Origin: Mytilus edulis
Lineage: Eukaryota > Mollusca > Bivalvia > Mytilida > Mytilidae
Assembly (NCBI RefSeq): GCF_963676685.1
Contig: NC_092349.1
Span: 40,253,426-40,317,425, forward strand
Direction of reading: 5' to 3'
Length of the DNA stretch: 64,000 nucleotides
A program made the translations under genes and the position numbers. This document shows positions 1 through 11,446 of the stretch, piece after piece. Within the stretch, counting starts at the first letter, position 1. The number at the start of each line of letters is the position of its first letter. The notes under the pieces are model-generated. The model had not been told where the DNA came from, searched no databases, and saw nothing but the letters and a program-made list of their open reading frames with translations.

Positions 1-2328
1 CCTTAATAATACACTTTTACAAAATGAACAGTATGTTAGAAGAGTTAAAGAAATTATAACTGTAGAAAAAGGAAATGAGTTATATGATAGAGATATTTTG
101 ATATGGTGGGATAATCTTAAGTATAAATTAAAAGATATTCCCAAATTTTTTCTTCTTCTTTAGCTAAGGAAAATAGAAGAGATTATTTTAGATTAGAAAA
201 GCAAATTTATACTTTATGTGAAAATGCTGCCAATGGCAATGATATTGATATAGCTAAATTGGAAAGTTTGAGATTAGAATTGTCTCAATATGAATTAGAA
301 AAATGTAGAGGCGCTGTTCTCAGATCTAAAGCTGTTTTGGCTGTTGAATCAGACAAAAATACAAAATATTTTTTTAAATTTAGAAAAATATAAACAGGAG
401 AATAATTCTGTAAAGGAATTGTTGAATGTGAATAATGAATGTGTTAATGACATTAATGGTATTTTAGATTTGCAATATGATTTTTATAAACAATTGTATA
501 CTTGTGCTAATACTAATGATATAAAAATTAATGAATTATTAGATTGTGTAGATGTAAAAATAGATGAAAATGATCATCAATTATGTGAATCAGATATTTC
601 GTTTGATGACATAATAAAAGCATTATCTCAAATGTCTAAAAATAAAAGTCCAGGATCAGACGGACTTACTATTGAGTTTTATTGTCATTTTTATTCTGAG
701 CTAAAGTATGTACTTATGAAACTTTATAATACTATTCAACAAAAGGGATTTTTAAGTAGATCAATGAAATGTGGTGTTATAAGTCTTGTATTTAAGAAAA
801 AAGGTGACAGAAGATCACTCAAAAATTATAGACCGATATCTCTGTTACAGGTTGATTATAAAATTTTGGCCAGAATAATGGCAAATAGATTTAAAACTGT
901 ATTACCAAAAATTATTTCTGTAGACCAAACTTGTTGTATAATGGGTCGAGATATATCTAATAATGTAGCAAATGTTAGAGATATCATAGAAATTATTGAA
1001 AGAGATGAACTTGAAGGTTATATTATCAAAATTGATCAAGAAAAGGCATTTGATAGAGTGAGCCACTCATATTTATTGAAGGTTCTAAAAAGATATCGTT
1101 TTGGAGATAAATTTATTAAATGGATAGAAATATTTTATAATGGTATTAATAGTGCAGTAAAATGCAATGGTTTCTTAACAAACTATTTTTGTATTAAGAA
1201 TGGTATTAGACAAGGCTGTCCTATAAGTGCATTATTGTATGTTTTAGCTGCTGAGCCTTTACATGGTAAGATTGTTAAAAATGATTTGATAAAAGGTATT
1301 GTTGTTCCAAATAGTGGAAAAGAAGGATTAATTTTTCAGCATGCAGACGATACATCTTCATCTGTCTGTAGTAAACAATCTATATCAGAAGTTTTTAAAG
1401 TTTTTGATCTATATAGTAGAGCAACTGGTGCTAAAATTAATAGACAAAAATCTGAAATTTTATGTGTTGGAAAGGGATATTTGTCACCTTTAGAAAAACA
1501 GGAGTATGGTTTACAAGTATGTGATAATAATGTACAGTTACTTGGTGTTTATGTTGGAAAAACAGAAATATATGTGATGATCTAAATTGGAAAGAAAAGA
1601 TATCAAAATTAAAATCTCTTTTGAATATATGGTTACAAAGGCAATTAACATTGCAGGGTAGAGTTGTTGTTGTAAATACGTTAACGATGTCCAGATTTTG
1701 GTACACTCTTTTTGTATCCTCTATCCCGGCATGGGCTTATCATGAGATAAAGATTTTATGTGTTAATTTTGTATGGAATAAGAGATCTCATTTGGTGAAT
1801 TATAATGTTATAATAAATCCTAAATGTAATGGAGGTTTGCAATTAGTTGACATGAAATGTAAAATACATGCATTTAGACTAAAGTTTTTAGGAAGATTAA
1901 TGAATGATGAATATGATGTACTATGGAAACATACTTTTAAATATTTTGTATCAAAGATTTATAATATGAATCTTGGTTTAGAAGTCTTGTTTATTCAAGT
2001 ACCACATTGTGAGATAAATAATTACCGATTGTGTATATTGAAATGTTAGAAGCTTGGTATATCTTGAGACAGAAGTCTGAATTGAAATTAAGTGTAGAAA
2101 ATATATATGACCAACCATTGTTTAGGAACCAGGAGATTGTATTGAAGGATAAACCAATACTTTGGTATGATTTTATAAATGCTGGTATTATTACTCTTAA
2201 GGATATATGTTATGAGGTTAAAACAGGGTTTTTACCTGATTGTGATATCGTTGAAATGATACAAAATGTATTTGAAAATGCAAATGTAAAGAATGTAATT
2301 GACCGTTATCATTGTTTAAAAAAGGGAC

Positions 2329-2950
2329 GAAAGATACCAAAGGGACAGTCAAACTCATAAATCTAAAACAAACTGACAACGCCATGGCTAAAAATAAAAA
2401 GACAAACGGAAAAACAATAGTACACATGACACAACATAGAAAACTGAAGAATTAACAACACGAACCCCGACAAAAACTAGGGGGGATCTCAGGTGCTCCG
2501 GAAGGGTAATCAGATCCTGCTCCACATGTGGCACCCGTCGTGTTGCTTATGTGATTACAAATCCGTGAAACGGTTATTCCATAACGGTCAACCAACTCGT
2601 GATGGCGTCCGTAAAATTTACGAAGGGATGATTTCAACTTCACCATTTGGAACTCTTGGTTTAATAGCTTCCTTGTGAGCAGTAACCCTCTATCAAGAAA
2701 ATCATGATAGGAAATGCAAGCACGGGAATATCGTATCAATTGGGAGATATATACCCCGTATGCAGGTGCTGCTGGAATGTTGCTACTTAGAAATGGAAAG
2801 TTCACAATTGGAAAGCTGAAATCATCTCTTTTGTCGTAAAGTTTTGTTTTCAACCGACCCTTTAATTTGTGCAATTCCTAATGACTGGAAGCAGACCGTG
2901 CAAAGCGAATTGCATCATAGGAATGCAAAAAGAACAATTGACATTTCTGT
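2329..2950. mobile_element. Mussel interspersed repeat inserted in the LINE
   Basis: The LINE reading frame breaks after VIDRYHCL and resumes near 2960. The intervening ~620 bp begins AAGGGACGAAAGATACCAAA and contains words that recur in mussel sequence as I remember it (CTCAGGTGCTCCGGAAGGGT; GTGGCACCCGTCGTG). A direct repeat GTTATC lies on both sides (2307 and 2950), a possible short target duplication. Nothing in it encodes a recognisable protein. Ends are approximate. Confidence 0.6.
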
Positions 2951-3391
2951 TATCTTAATCATGTACCATTTGAGTTACCAGTGTGTACTGTTAAAAAGCT
3001 GTATAATTGTTTATTAGATGGTATTTTTAAAGATTCATGTGGTGTTGAAATGTGGAAAACACTGTTCAATATTGATGATAATGACTTTAGTCAAATGTGG
3101 TGTAATGTTAATGTATTCTGGAAACCTGGAAAGTTTATTGAACTAGATTACAAAATACTTCACAATTGTATATTTACCAAAAGTAAATTCTAAAGAATTG
3201 GATGGTCTGATGATGATTTATGTGATATTTGTGGTAGTGAAATTGAAGATCTATTACATATGTTTATAAACTGTGATGAACTTTTAGAATTTCATAACTA
3301 TTTGTCTGAACTGTTTGTAAAATTATTTGAAAATTGTGATTCTGACAAAATAAGTGGTGTAACCAAGAACATACATATTATGGGTGCTGTG

Positions 3392-3817
3392 GAAAAAAAC
3401 CCATGTAAAACAGGTTTTGAAGACTACAAAAACATGTATAAATAGTTGTTGCAGAGAAAGAAAAACATACGTAAAACAGGTGTTGGAGGACAAAAAAAAC
3501 ATATGTAAAACAGGTGTTGAGGACATAAAAAAACATACGTAAAACGGGTGTTGAGGACATAAAAAAACATATGTAAAACGCATGATTTGCTAGAACTTAA
3601 CGGGCGTTTAACATGCGTTTACCCGTAAAACGAGCGTAATGCGTAATAATTTAACGCATGTTTTACGCTCACGCACGTATTACGTGCGTTTAACATACGT
3701 AATTCATACGTTTCAAACGGGCGTTTTACATGCGTGGTCCTCAATATGCGTTTTACGTACGTTTTATAACATACGTAAAACGCCTGTTTTACGCATGAAA
3801 AACGGGTATGCAATTTT
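3392..3817. mobile_element. Foldback-type element with 7-bp target duplication
   Basis: This 426-bp insertion interrupts the same LINE and is flanked by perfect TGCTGTG repeats at 3385-3391 and 3818-3824. LINE-like coding lies on both sides. The insert is dominated by the motif ACGTAAAACG: direct in the left half, both orientations in the right half. The ends are loosely inverted (ACCCATGTAAAACAGG on the left; the complement of CCTGTTTTACGCATG on the right). It looks like a non-autonomous DNA transposon with satellite-like arms. The superfamily is not assigned. Confidence 0.55.
3395..3580. repeat. 34-bp tandem repeat (GTAAAAC array)
   Basis: GTAAAAC recurs at 3471, 3505, 3539 and 3573, an exact 34-bp period. 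Degenerate copies lie at 3405 and 3436. The unit reads roughly ACATACGTAAAACAGGTG followed by TTGAGGACATAAAAAA. Its minus-strand open frame is a by-product of the repeat. Confidence 0.85.
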
Positions 3818-4289
3818 TGCTGTGTACAGAGTGAACATTTGCTACTATTTGGGTTAAATTGGAAAATGAAAGGTGTTAATGACAGTTTTGTTAACTTTCT
3901 GCTTTCAACTGCAAGATATTGTATATTTAGAAGAAGGAATATTATAATGAATGGCAAAACAAATGTTAATTTGGTTCAACTTTTCAAATACACACTGAAA
4001 CATTATATCATGTATTTTTATGTGTATATGTGTCAGAAATGTAATATGAATTCTTTATTTGAAAAGAAATTTTTGCTTGATAACCCTCTGCTTTAAGAAG
4101 TAGACGATGATATAATATTTAAATTGTAGTAATTTGAATATATAATCTGATTGTGTCATGTAGACATTTATACAGAAGCTTGAAATTGAATGTTATAGAC
4201 ATTTCGAATTGATATTGACACTTGTGATAATGATTTATGTATTTTAATGTGTATAATATGATGTCTTATTTTAATACAGATACAAAAAA

Positions 4290-4842
4290 TAGTATAGTGG
4301 TTAGTACTTCGCGTTGTTGCCGCGACAACCCAGGTTCGAATCCTGGTCACGGCAAACAGCTGTGTAATGTCCTTGTTACGGCATTGTAGGCAAATTTTTT
4401 TCTCGGTTTCTCTTGTCGATTTTTGATAATCTTTCTTCGTTTTAAGATACACGTATGTCATTTATATAATAATATAAACGTCATTGAAAATTCACATTCA
4501 TACCTTCTCATTTGTTTTACTGGCTATCACGTACGGCAGGAACTGCTGCGGTCCTATTGAATACAATTAGAACACTTCTTGTCTTTACATAGTAACATAT
4601 GAATATTTCGTGCAATGTCGATTTCATGGGTTTTTTTCTTCAAAATCTGTAATGTTGCTCCAGTGTAAAAAAAATAAAAAATACCGGCGAAACAAAAACA
4701 AGATACATATACACACACACACACACACACACACGCAGCATGTATAAGGTCAATATCAGAAAAATATTCACTTTTTTGTATTCAGAATATATAACGACCT
4801 TGACTACCGTCGGACACGGTACCTATCGACCATAATGGGTAT
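4290..4842 (+). mobile_element. tRNA-His-headed SINE, copy 1
   Basis: The head carries an internal polymerase III promoter: box A-like TAGTGGTTAGTAC and box B GGTTCGAATCC. Compared with copy 2 (15387-15930), the 5' acceptor strand has been lost and the anticodon reads GTT instead of GTG. A ~490-bp tail follows and is shared with copy 2, including an (AC)n run at 4711-4734 and the words ATACCGGCGAAACAAAAAC. Homology stops at TATCTCA, exactly where the 3' end of the minus-strand LINE begins. Confidence 0.75.
4711..4734. repeat. (AC)n microsatellite
   Basis: About twelve CA dinucleotides lie inside the SINE tail. Copy 2 has a shorter, interrupted CA run at the same place. Confidence 0.9.
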
Positions 4843-5499
4843 CTCAATTCAATTCAAAATATTTTATTGTTCAAATATCAAATGTACATTTAAACAAAGG
4901 GATTGAACAAAAGACAGTGCCTATACAAATCCTTTCCCATACAAGATGGATTGAATAACATGCATGATAGTATATAATTTTCTGATATAGTTAATAGATC
5001 ATACGTTGTTGCAGTGAGTCAGGGGAGGCAATTCACCTACTTCTTGAAGTATTTTATTATGTATACGTATATTAATAACTCAAATAAAGTCAAAGCAAGA
5101 CCTACTGAAGGTGGTGTCGAATTTTATACCACATTAATAAGTGTTGGTTAGGAATCGAGTAGATCATTAAGTGATTTTTTACTCAAATTCACAAACTCAC
5201 TGCAACAAAGTTGTTCTATTTATATGAATAACAAGAATTGATTGGCCCTTTTTTACAATACATAAGTAATTTAGTGTACCATCTTATTACAAGACTATTA
5301 ATTTCTTGATTTTTGAAAATATAATTACTAATACAAAAAATAAAATAAAATATATATAAATTTATTTGCAAAAAGATGCTAAACACAATTGGTTGGGTTT
5401 TTTTTGTGTTAAAAGTTAGGTTTGTCTTTAATTAAGACTAAAGAGTGGTACACTGTGGTTATAAACTGATTTCTAAACAGTATAGTATCACATGAAATA

Positions 5500-7393
5500 T
5501 TATAAAAATCTTCCAGTTTCATGAATATATTGTTGTACATATGTAAATATCTCTGTGTTTTCATCAATATTAAAGTCTGAGCAACCCTGTAGTAGGACAT
5601 CAAGATTGACATTATCAAAGTTACTTATTTTTCGAAAGAGCTCATATCTCTGATAAATGTAAAATGGACAAACATAAAAGAAATGAAAATTATCTTCTAC
5701 TGGATCTCCACAGGCACATATAGAGCTGTCCGACAAATGATCACAGAAGAGATGATCTTTTAGATCATTAGTCTCATTTCTTAATTGGCAGTGGATTATA
5801 TTAACTTTACGTGAACCAGTGGAAAAGAAAACAGGACAAGGGCTTATGTCCTCATTCAGTTTTCTTTTAAATCCTGTAAAGCTTAAATTTTTTTAAACTT
5901 CTCCATCAAGTGAATTCCACTTTTCAAGAGTATGCGGAATAAAACTGTTCTTATAGGCTGTGGTTCGACACTGAGGATTTTTAAATTCCCTTTTTTTTCT
6001 CCGTCCATACTGGTCATTAGTGTTTATATACGACAAGATATCAGCAGCAATATAATTAGGAATATCTCCAGAAATAGTTTTATGAAGAAACAATAATTTG
6101 TTTTTCTGACGTCTATTCTGGAGGGAATCCCAACCTAATTCCTTATATAATTTCCATCTAGGAGTTCCCATTCGAATCCCAGTTACAATTCTGGCAGCAG
6201 CTTGTTGTACAGACTCAATTAGATCTGATTCTTTTTGTGTGCAGTAATCCCAAATTATGTTCCTATATTCTAAAATAGGCCTTATAAATGCAATATAAAG
6301 TCTTTCCAGAGACTGTCTATCAATCTTATGTTTTAAATATCTCATAATATTAAGACGTTTACAATCGCAAGCTTTTGAATAAATATCCTGTATGTGACTA
6401 GACCATTTGGCATTAGATGATAAGGTTATACCAAGATGTTTATGTTGTGAGACATTTTCTAGAGGTGCATCATTCATGCATAGTGATGTGACATCAATAT
6501 TACTTTTTTCTCGTAAAGTACATTGATCTAATGATTCTAGATCTTCCCCCAGGGATTCAGCTGCTGATCTCTCATCATGTACAACACAATATAGACAAGT
6601 ATCATCTGCAAACAGTTTTATTTTGTTTGCAACCACATGTACAATGTCATTCACAAACAATAAAAACATAAAACGGCCCAAGATGGACCCTTGAGGGACT
6701 CCTGCCTTGACAGTATTCCAGTTAGAAAAAAAAACCATTTACTCCAACCATTTGTTGTCTATCAGAAAGGTAACTTTTGAACCAGTTAAGCAAATTACCC
6801 TTTATTCCATATTTTCTTAACTTATATAGAAGCCCCATGTGCCATACACGATCAAATGCCTTTGACACATCACAAAAAATACATCTGACATCTTTCCCTT
6901 TGTCAAGATTTTTTACAATCTCATCATATAATAAAAGTAACTGATTTATAGTAGAGTCCTTGTTTCGGAACCCTGACTGTTGGTCAGTTAATATTGCATG
7001 ATCATGTATATAGTTTTGTAAATACTTAAAAATAATTTTCTTCAATATTTTGCTAAAACAATTAGTAACAGAGATAGGTCTGTAGTTTGAAACATTGTCC
7101 TGATCTCCTTTACCCTTGTAGATAACTGATACATTTGCAAGTTTCCAATCACTGGGAACTATTCCTGATTGTAAGCTTTTATTAAATATGAATGTTAGAG
7201 GTGTAACCAGTGATGGGAAAATTACCTTAAGAAATTTTGGAGGTAGCTTGTTAGGTCCAGCTGGTTTGTTAATATTTAAAATTGGGAAATGGTCAATCGC
7301 ATCCTGCTCTGTTATCACTATGTCAGACAGCTCATAGGGTACCAAAGGTGGGACATTCTGTGCCAAATCTTGATATTGAGCAAAAATAATCAT
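5500..7393 (-). pseudogene. Reverse transcriptase of jockey/CR1-like LINE
   Basis: Two open pieces meet at a frameshift near 6722-6738. The first (7393-6722) holds RT blocks 0-3: KPAGPNKLP, WKLANVSVIYKGKG, NYRPISV, LTDQQSGFR and the first catalytic aspartate in FCDVSKAFDRVWH. The second (6738-5893) holds GVPQGSILG, the catalytic LFADDTCL, and the thumb and connection region up to NSFIPHTLEKWNSL. A third piece (5736-5500) has a cysteine/histidine cluster (CACGDP...HFFYVCPFY), typical of the LINE C-terminus. Motif spelling fits the jockey/CR1 side of LINE phylogeny. Confidence 0.88.
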
Positions 7394-8560
7394 TTATGGC
7401 TGTGGATTTCTCAATGGGGTGAATAAGAATCTCTCTATTTACCTTAATGGGAGAATTTTGACTCTCTTTATTTTTAAATTTTTAAACACTCTTAGCTATT
7501 CTCCACCACTCCCCTGGGGGATTGATTTATCGACTAGGGAATTATGCAAGCTAATCAGGTACTGACTTTAGCTTCTCTTACTAGATCAATCACTTCATTT
7601 CTAAGTTCTTTAAAATTTTTCTAGTCTGAAATTAAATTTCTTGATTTAGCTTTTTTGTAAGCACGGTTACGCTTTCGCATTTGAACTTTAATACTGGTTG
7701 TGATCCAAGGTTTGTCCCTGGGTCTAACCAATACTTTTTTTTGGAATGTATGTGTCCCTGACATGATGAACTTCTTGGTTAATTAGACTATTTATCTTAT
7801 TAATGTCATGAACATTTTTAAAGCATTCATTCCAGTTTTTTCTTTGTAAATACATGTTTGCTGATGCATAGTCATCACTCTCATAGTCATAAACTACTTT
7901 TGAATAAGCCTTTTGCCTAGCAGTGGAAAAATTTATCTAAATAAGTGTTGGAGAGTGGTCGCTACAAAAACTTGGTAGTACCATACTATTTCTTAGTAAA
8001 CTAAGATTATTTATATATATAGGGTCTAAGAGTGTTGCAGTTGAGGAGGTTATTCGAGTAGGTTCCTTAACAACATTTTCTATGCCATATCTTTCACAGA
8101 TTCTTGATATCCTACTACATTGTAGTCGGACTTGCTTTTAGTAAATCTATGTTTAAGTCACCAAGCAATATTACATTTTTATCAGTATCTATTTCATTAT
8201 CTAATAAATTTTCAAAATGGTCTAGTGATGTGACTGGTGCATTTGGATGTCTATAAAAACTAAGAATCTACCAGTTTGTGTTGAAATTACAACACAAACT
8301 GATTTTAATTCAGCTATTTCTAAGTCGCTACGGCGTTTACAATTGAGACTATCTCTTACTTAGATCAAAATTCCTCCTCCACCGTCAGTTGACCTGTCTT
8401 TTCTGAATAAGTCAGAATTATAAAAATTTGGCATTACCAAATCAGTACTGCCAACATTTGCTTTCAGTTTTGTTTCAGATACACAATTCACATCACATTC
8501 ACCTAGTTCTTAATGAATTAAATCAGTTTCATAACGTAAAGAATTAACATTAATACCAGC
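7394..8560 (-). pseudogene. Decayed AP-type endonuclease of the LINE
   Basis: On the minus strand this stretch starts IKIAGINVNSLRYE, the usual opening of a LINE apurinic endonuclease. Recognisable pieces follow (CVSETKL; DRSTDGGGGI), separated by stops and frame changes. It joins the 2A leader to the RT and has no intact frame of its own. Confidence 0.65.
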
Positions 8561-8740
8561 TATTTTAATATTTTGATAGCTGTATCTTGATGAGTTTGGT
8601 CCAGGATTTTGTTCAATGTCATTACTTTGTAGTAAGATTAATACAATAATCAGACTAAAAATTAAGTTGGAGATATATTCACTTCTGATACTAGGCTTAT
8701 CGTCAATATGGACATTGAATAAAATATCATCCATGATCAC
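8510..8740 (-). CDS. LINE N-terminal leader with 2A-like peptide
   Basis: This 76-residue open piece starts at ATG 8740. Residues 26-37 are a hydrophobic run (LIFSLIIVLILL). Residues 41-48 are DIEQNPGP, matching the D-x-E-x-N-P-G-P consensus of 2A ribosome-skipping peptides. The endonuclease begins about ten residues later (IKIAGINVNSL). 2A-like motifs at LINE N-termini are established in trypanosome and several invertebrate elements, where the upstream hydrophobic part can act as a signal sequence. Skipping would release a short leader from the pol protein. The frame is lost after codon 76. Confidence 0.8.
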   Translation of the reverse strand: MIMDDILFNVHIDDKPSIRSEYISNLIFSLIIVLILLQSNDIEQNPGPNSSRYSYQNIKIAGINVNSLRYETDLIH

Positions 8741-8898
8741 TAATAAATGAGTTAGTAAGCATACTACAAATTATTTGGATAATGCCCATAAAGTTTGTCA
8801 CATTAATATTATACATACTGGTTAACAACATAAGTCTACAACCATAACCACTCTGTGCTGGTATTTGAATGGATAAAATCCAGCATTTATTATACCCC

Positions 8899-10063
8899 CA
8901 GGGCCGTAACTAGGGTTCAAATTCAGGGGAGGCAGGGGTTTGGGGGCCGCCGATTCAGCCCCCTTTGATAGGGTGTAGGGGGCGCAGCCCCCCGCCGATT
9001 TTTTTTTCTCTAGAAGTCATTGGCTAAAAATTACCCGCTTCCCTTCGATTTCCTTACTTTAAGAAACATCAGTATTGCTTGAACCTGGAAGCAACTTTTA
9101 TGCAAAAACAAACTGAGATTACTGTTCGGGTGAGCCAAGGCTAGCTCCGTCTTGAAGGCTGTACTTTTACCTATAATTGTTAACATTAAATATATTGTGA
9201 CCGTGGATTTTTTTCTCAAATGATATGGCTAAAACTACCCGTTTTCCTTCGATTTCCTTACTTTAAGAAAGATCAGTTTTGCTGGATCCTTGGAGCAATT
9301 TTCATGCAAATAATTATTATCTGTATTTTCTGTATTTAAAGATATTTTTTTAGAAACTGGTAAGTTCAAAAAACATATAAAGCAAGATTATAAACGCAAG
9401 ATATTTTTTTTTATCGAGGATCTTGAATTTCAATATTGTTGAAAGCTGAACAGACATGTATATAACTACAACCAGGGACTTTCTATACTAGTCTAGTATA
9501 TACTTAGTATAGAAAGTCCCTGGTACAACGAATGAGAGTGTTTAACTACTGAGGCATTGACCATAATGTTCTCGTACGATCGGGAAACTTAAAAAAAAAA
9601 AACGATCCAACAGCTGATTCAGCCGGTAACAAATTTCCGATATCTTAAAAGATTCACAATACAAAAGGAACTTCCTCTGCTTAAATAATTGAGCCCCCAA
9701 CTAAAAGTGAATAGTTAAGTTTTTATTCAAAATTATCGAAAGCAAAGTTTCATGTGTTTTCTCATACGAATACTGACCCCCTCAATACTGAATAACAGAC
9801 GGATGGCCACACGAAAAAACTGAAAATAAAACAAATACTGAAACGGTTTACTTTCGATCAAAAATCCGAAAAATGACAGATATTACGTATCATGATAACA
9901 CTGTTAAAACTTTTAACTTGTGTTGTTTATAATATAAATTCAAGTTCTTCGTGTACATATTGTCAATATTTCATTTTTTTACTTCAAAAAAAAATTATGG
10001 TGTAGAAAATTCAGGGGAGGCAGTTGCCTCCCCTCCCCTGCCTCATAGGTAGTTACGGCCCTG
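8899..10063. mobile_element. hAT-like non-autonomous DNA transposon
   Basis: The ends are inverted: CAGGGCCGTAACTA at 8899 and TAGTTACGGCCCTG ending at 10063. They are followed inward by G-rich AATTCAGGGGAGGCAG words near both ends. CAGGG termini are typical of hAT elements. ACCCC flanks both sides (8894-8898 and 10064-10068), so the duplication appears to be 5 bp rather than the usual 8. The interior (1165 bp in total) has no transposase. The element splits a host repeat reading TATACCCCCGCTTTGAAAAA. Confidence 0.7.
9471..9524. repeat. 54-bp near-perfect hairpin (miniature foldback)
   Basis: ACCAGGGACTTTCTATACTA pairs with TAGTATAGAAAGTCCCTGGT across a 14-nt loop. The stem is 20 bp without mismatch. 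ACAAC occurs immediately on the right and overlaps the left end, a possible target duplication. It lies inside the hAT-like element. Confidence 0.85.
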
Positions 10064-10067
10064 ACCC

Positions 10068-10910
10068 CCGCTTTGAAAAAAGGGGGTATACTGTTTTACC
10101 TCTGTCTGTCCTTTTGTCAGTCCGTCAGTCCATCAGTCCGTCAGTCCGTCAGTCTGTCAGTCAGTCAGTCCGTCCGTCCCATGAATATTTTTCGTCACAT
10201 TTTTCTCAGGAACTACACTACCAGGATTTCTGAAATTTGGTTTCAGGCTTGATATAAGTCAGCTATACTGTGTGATGCGTTTTCAGATTCATCACTCGAC
10301 AACTTCCTGTTTACCGAACACTTGTATCATTTTTACACCTGATCATGCTGGTAGCCAGGTTGAAAATTTTCGTCACATTTTTCTCAGGAACTGCACTACC
10401 AGGATTTCTGATATTTGGTTTCAGACTTGATATAAGTCAGCTATACCGTGTGATACGTTTTCAGATTCATCACTCGACAACTTTCTGTTTACCGAACACT
10501 TGTATTATTTTACACATGATAACCAAGTTGAAAATTTTTGTCACATTTTTCTCAGGAACTACAATACAAGGATTTCTGAAATTTGGTTTCCGGGTTTATA
10601 TAAGTCTGCAATACTGTGTGGTGCGTTTTCAGATTCATCACTCGACAACTTCCTGTTTACCGAACACTTGTATGATTTTACATATGATAGCCAAGTTGAA
10701 AATTTTCGTCACATTTATCTCAGGAATTACTATACAAGGATTTCTGAAATTTGATTTCAGGATTTATACAAGTCAGCTATACCGTGTAATGCGTTTTCAG
10801 ATTCATCACTCAACAACCTCCTGTTTACCGAACACTTGCATATTTTTACACTATTAAAATTATTCACTTGCGGCGGGGGTATCATCAGTGAGCAGTAGCT
10901 CGCAGTTTCA
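10068..10910 (+). repeat. ~170-bp tandem repeat with simple-repeat head
   Basis: After a TATACCCCCGC...GGGGGTATA palindrome and an octamer-like run of CAGTCCGT (10115-10180), a ~170-bp unit is repeated four times. CGTCACATTTTTCTCAGGAA-type words begin near 10192, 10369, 10539 and 10708. Each unit ends with GAACACTTGTAT. The array closes with GGGGGTATCATCAGTGAGCA, recalled from mussel repeats. Open frames across it are shadows of the repeat. Confidence 0.85.
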
Positions 10911-11030
10911 CTTGTTAGTTCTCAATAAAATTAAACATGATTGAAACAGAAGGAGAAAAGCAGGAATACTTACTGCATACATGTAACACGCCAAAAACCA
11001 GACATGTTGGAGTTTTGTAAACTTGGTCAT

Positions 11031-11073
11031 GTCTAGAGGTACATGCAGCTAGTCTAGAGGTACATGCAGCTAG
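11031..11073. repeat. 21-bp tandem duplication
   Basis: GTCTAGAGGTACATGCAGCTA occurs twice back to back. The surrounding 10910-11400 region shows no gene. Confidence 0.85.
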
Positions 11074-11446
11074 GGATAATTAGGAAAAGGACTGTACATT
11101 AAATTACTGCATGTGTGTTAAGATGTTCGATGATAAAAAAAAAAGAGGAAAGTATGCCAATGGAATTGTTCTGATTTCAGTCTAGAATAAATTTTAGATT
11201 CAAATGACGGTATGAAAAGACCCATCAAACCGGAAATTTGATATTTGCCGAAACTAGTACAAAGAGGAATAACTCAATTTATAAAAATGGGAATAAAGGG
11301 AAAAAAAGAAGAATTTCAATTTAATTGTGGAGTTTGCCTTAATTAACATATGTATAGAAATTATGTAATTAGATAAGCACTAGATATAATATAATTCAGA
11401 TTGTCTATGAAATATTATGTACAAATGTTTTTAATAACTTCTATTA

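Larger units (their letters stand above)
1..4096 (+). pseudogene. Decayed L1/Tx1-like LINE ORF2 (reverse transcriptase)
   Basis: This is the ORF2 polyprotein of a non-LTR retrotransposon, running off the left edge. Positions 1-380 translate, with a frameshift, to the linker upstream of the RT (ending ESDKNTKYFF). The longest open piece (344-1585) holds the RT: SPGSDGL near residue 92, NYRPISLL near 160, DQEKAFDRV, GIRQGCPIS, and a catalytic box HADD instead of YADD or FADD. A further frame at 1621-2049 carries the thumb region (LQGRVVVVNTL), followed by pieces at 2031-2310, 2981-3193 and 3260-3390. The piece near 3220-3290 has a CxxC...H...C zinc-knuckle-like end (DICG...HMFINC). The last piece, 3839-4096, ends in LLSTARYCIFRRRNI. 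At least four frameshifts or stops and two insertions make it non-functional. The endonuclease lies outside the window. Assignment to the L1/Tx1 group is by motif style. Confidence 0.88.
4843..8740 (-). mobile_element. Jockey/CR1-like LINE with 2A leader
   Basis: This is a nearly full-length non-LTR retrotransposon on the minus strand. From its 5' side it has an N-terminal leader with a 2A-like motif (8740-8510), a decayed APE endonuclease (8560-7400), an RT (7393-5893) and a C-terminal zinc-knuckle-like region (5736-5500). The 3' end near 4843 consists of short repeats; the gene strand reads TTGAATTGAATTGAG, as in LINEs that end in simple repeats rather than poly-A. Frameshifts near 6725 and 5885, plus many in the endonuclease, show that it is inactive. 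Its 5' flank reaches the hAT-like insertion at 8899. Confidence 0.85.

Noticed and set aside
3323..3583. Minus-strand gene with repeated MSSTPVL-like words
   Set aside because: It is the antisense translation of the 34-bp tandem repeat.
10345..10857. 170-residue open frame
   Set aside because: It is the ~170-bp tandem repeat read in a frame without stops; no protein family is recognised.
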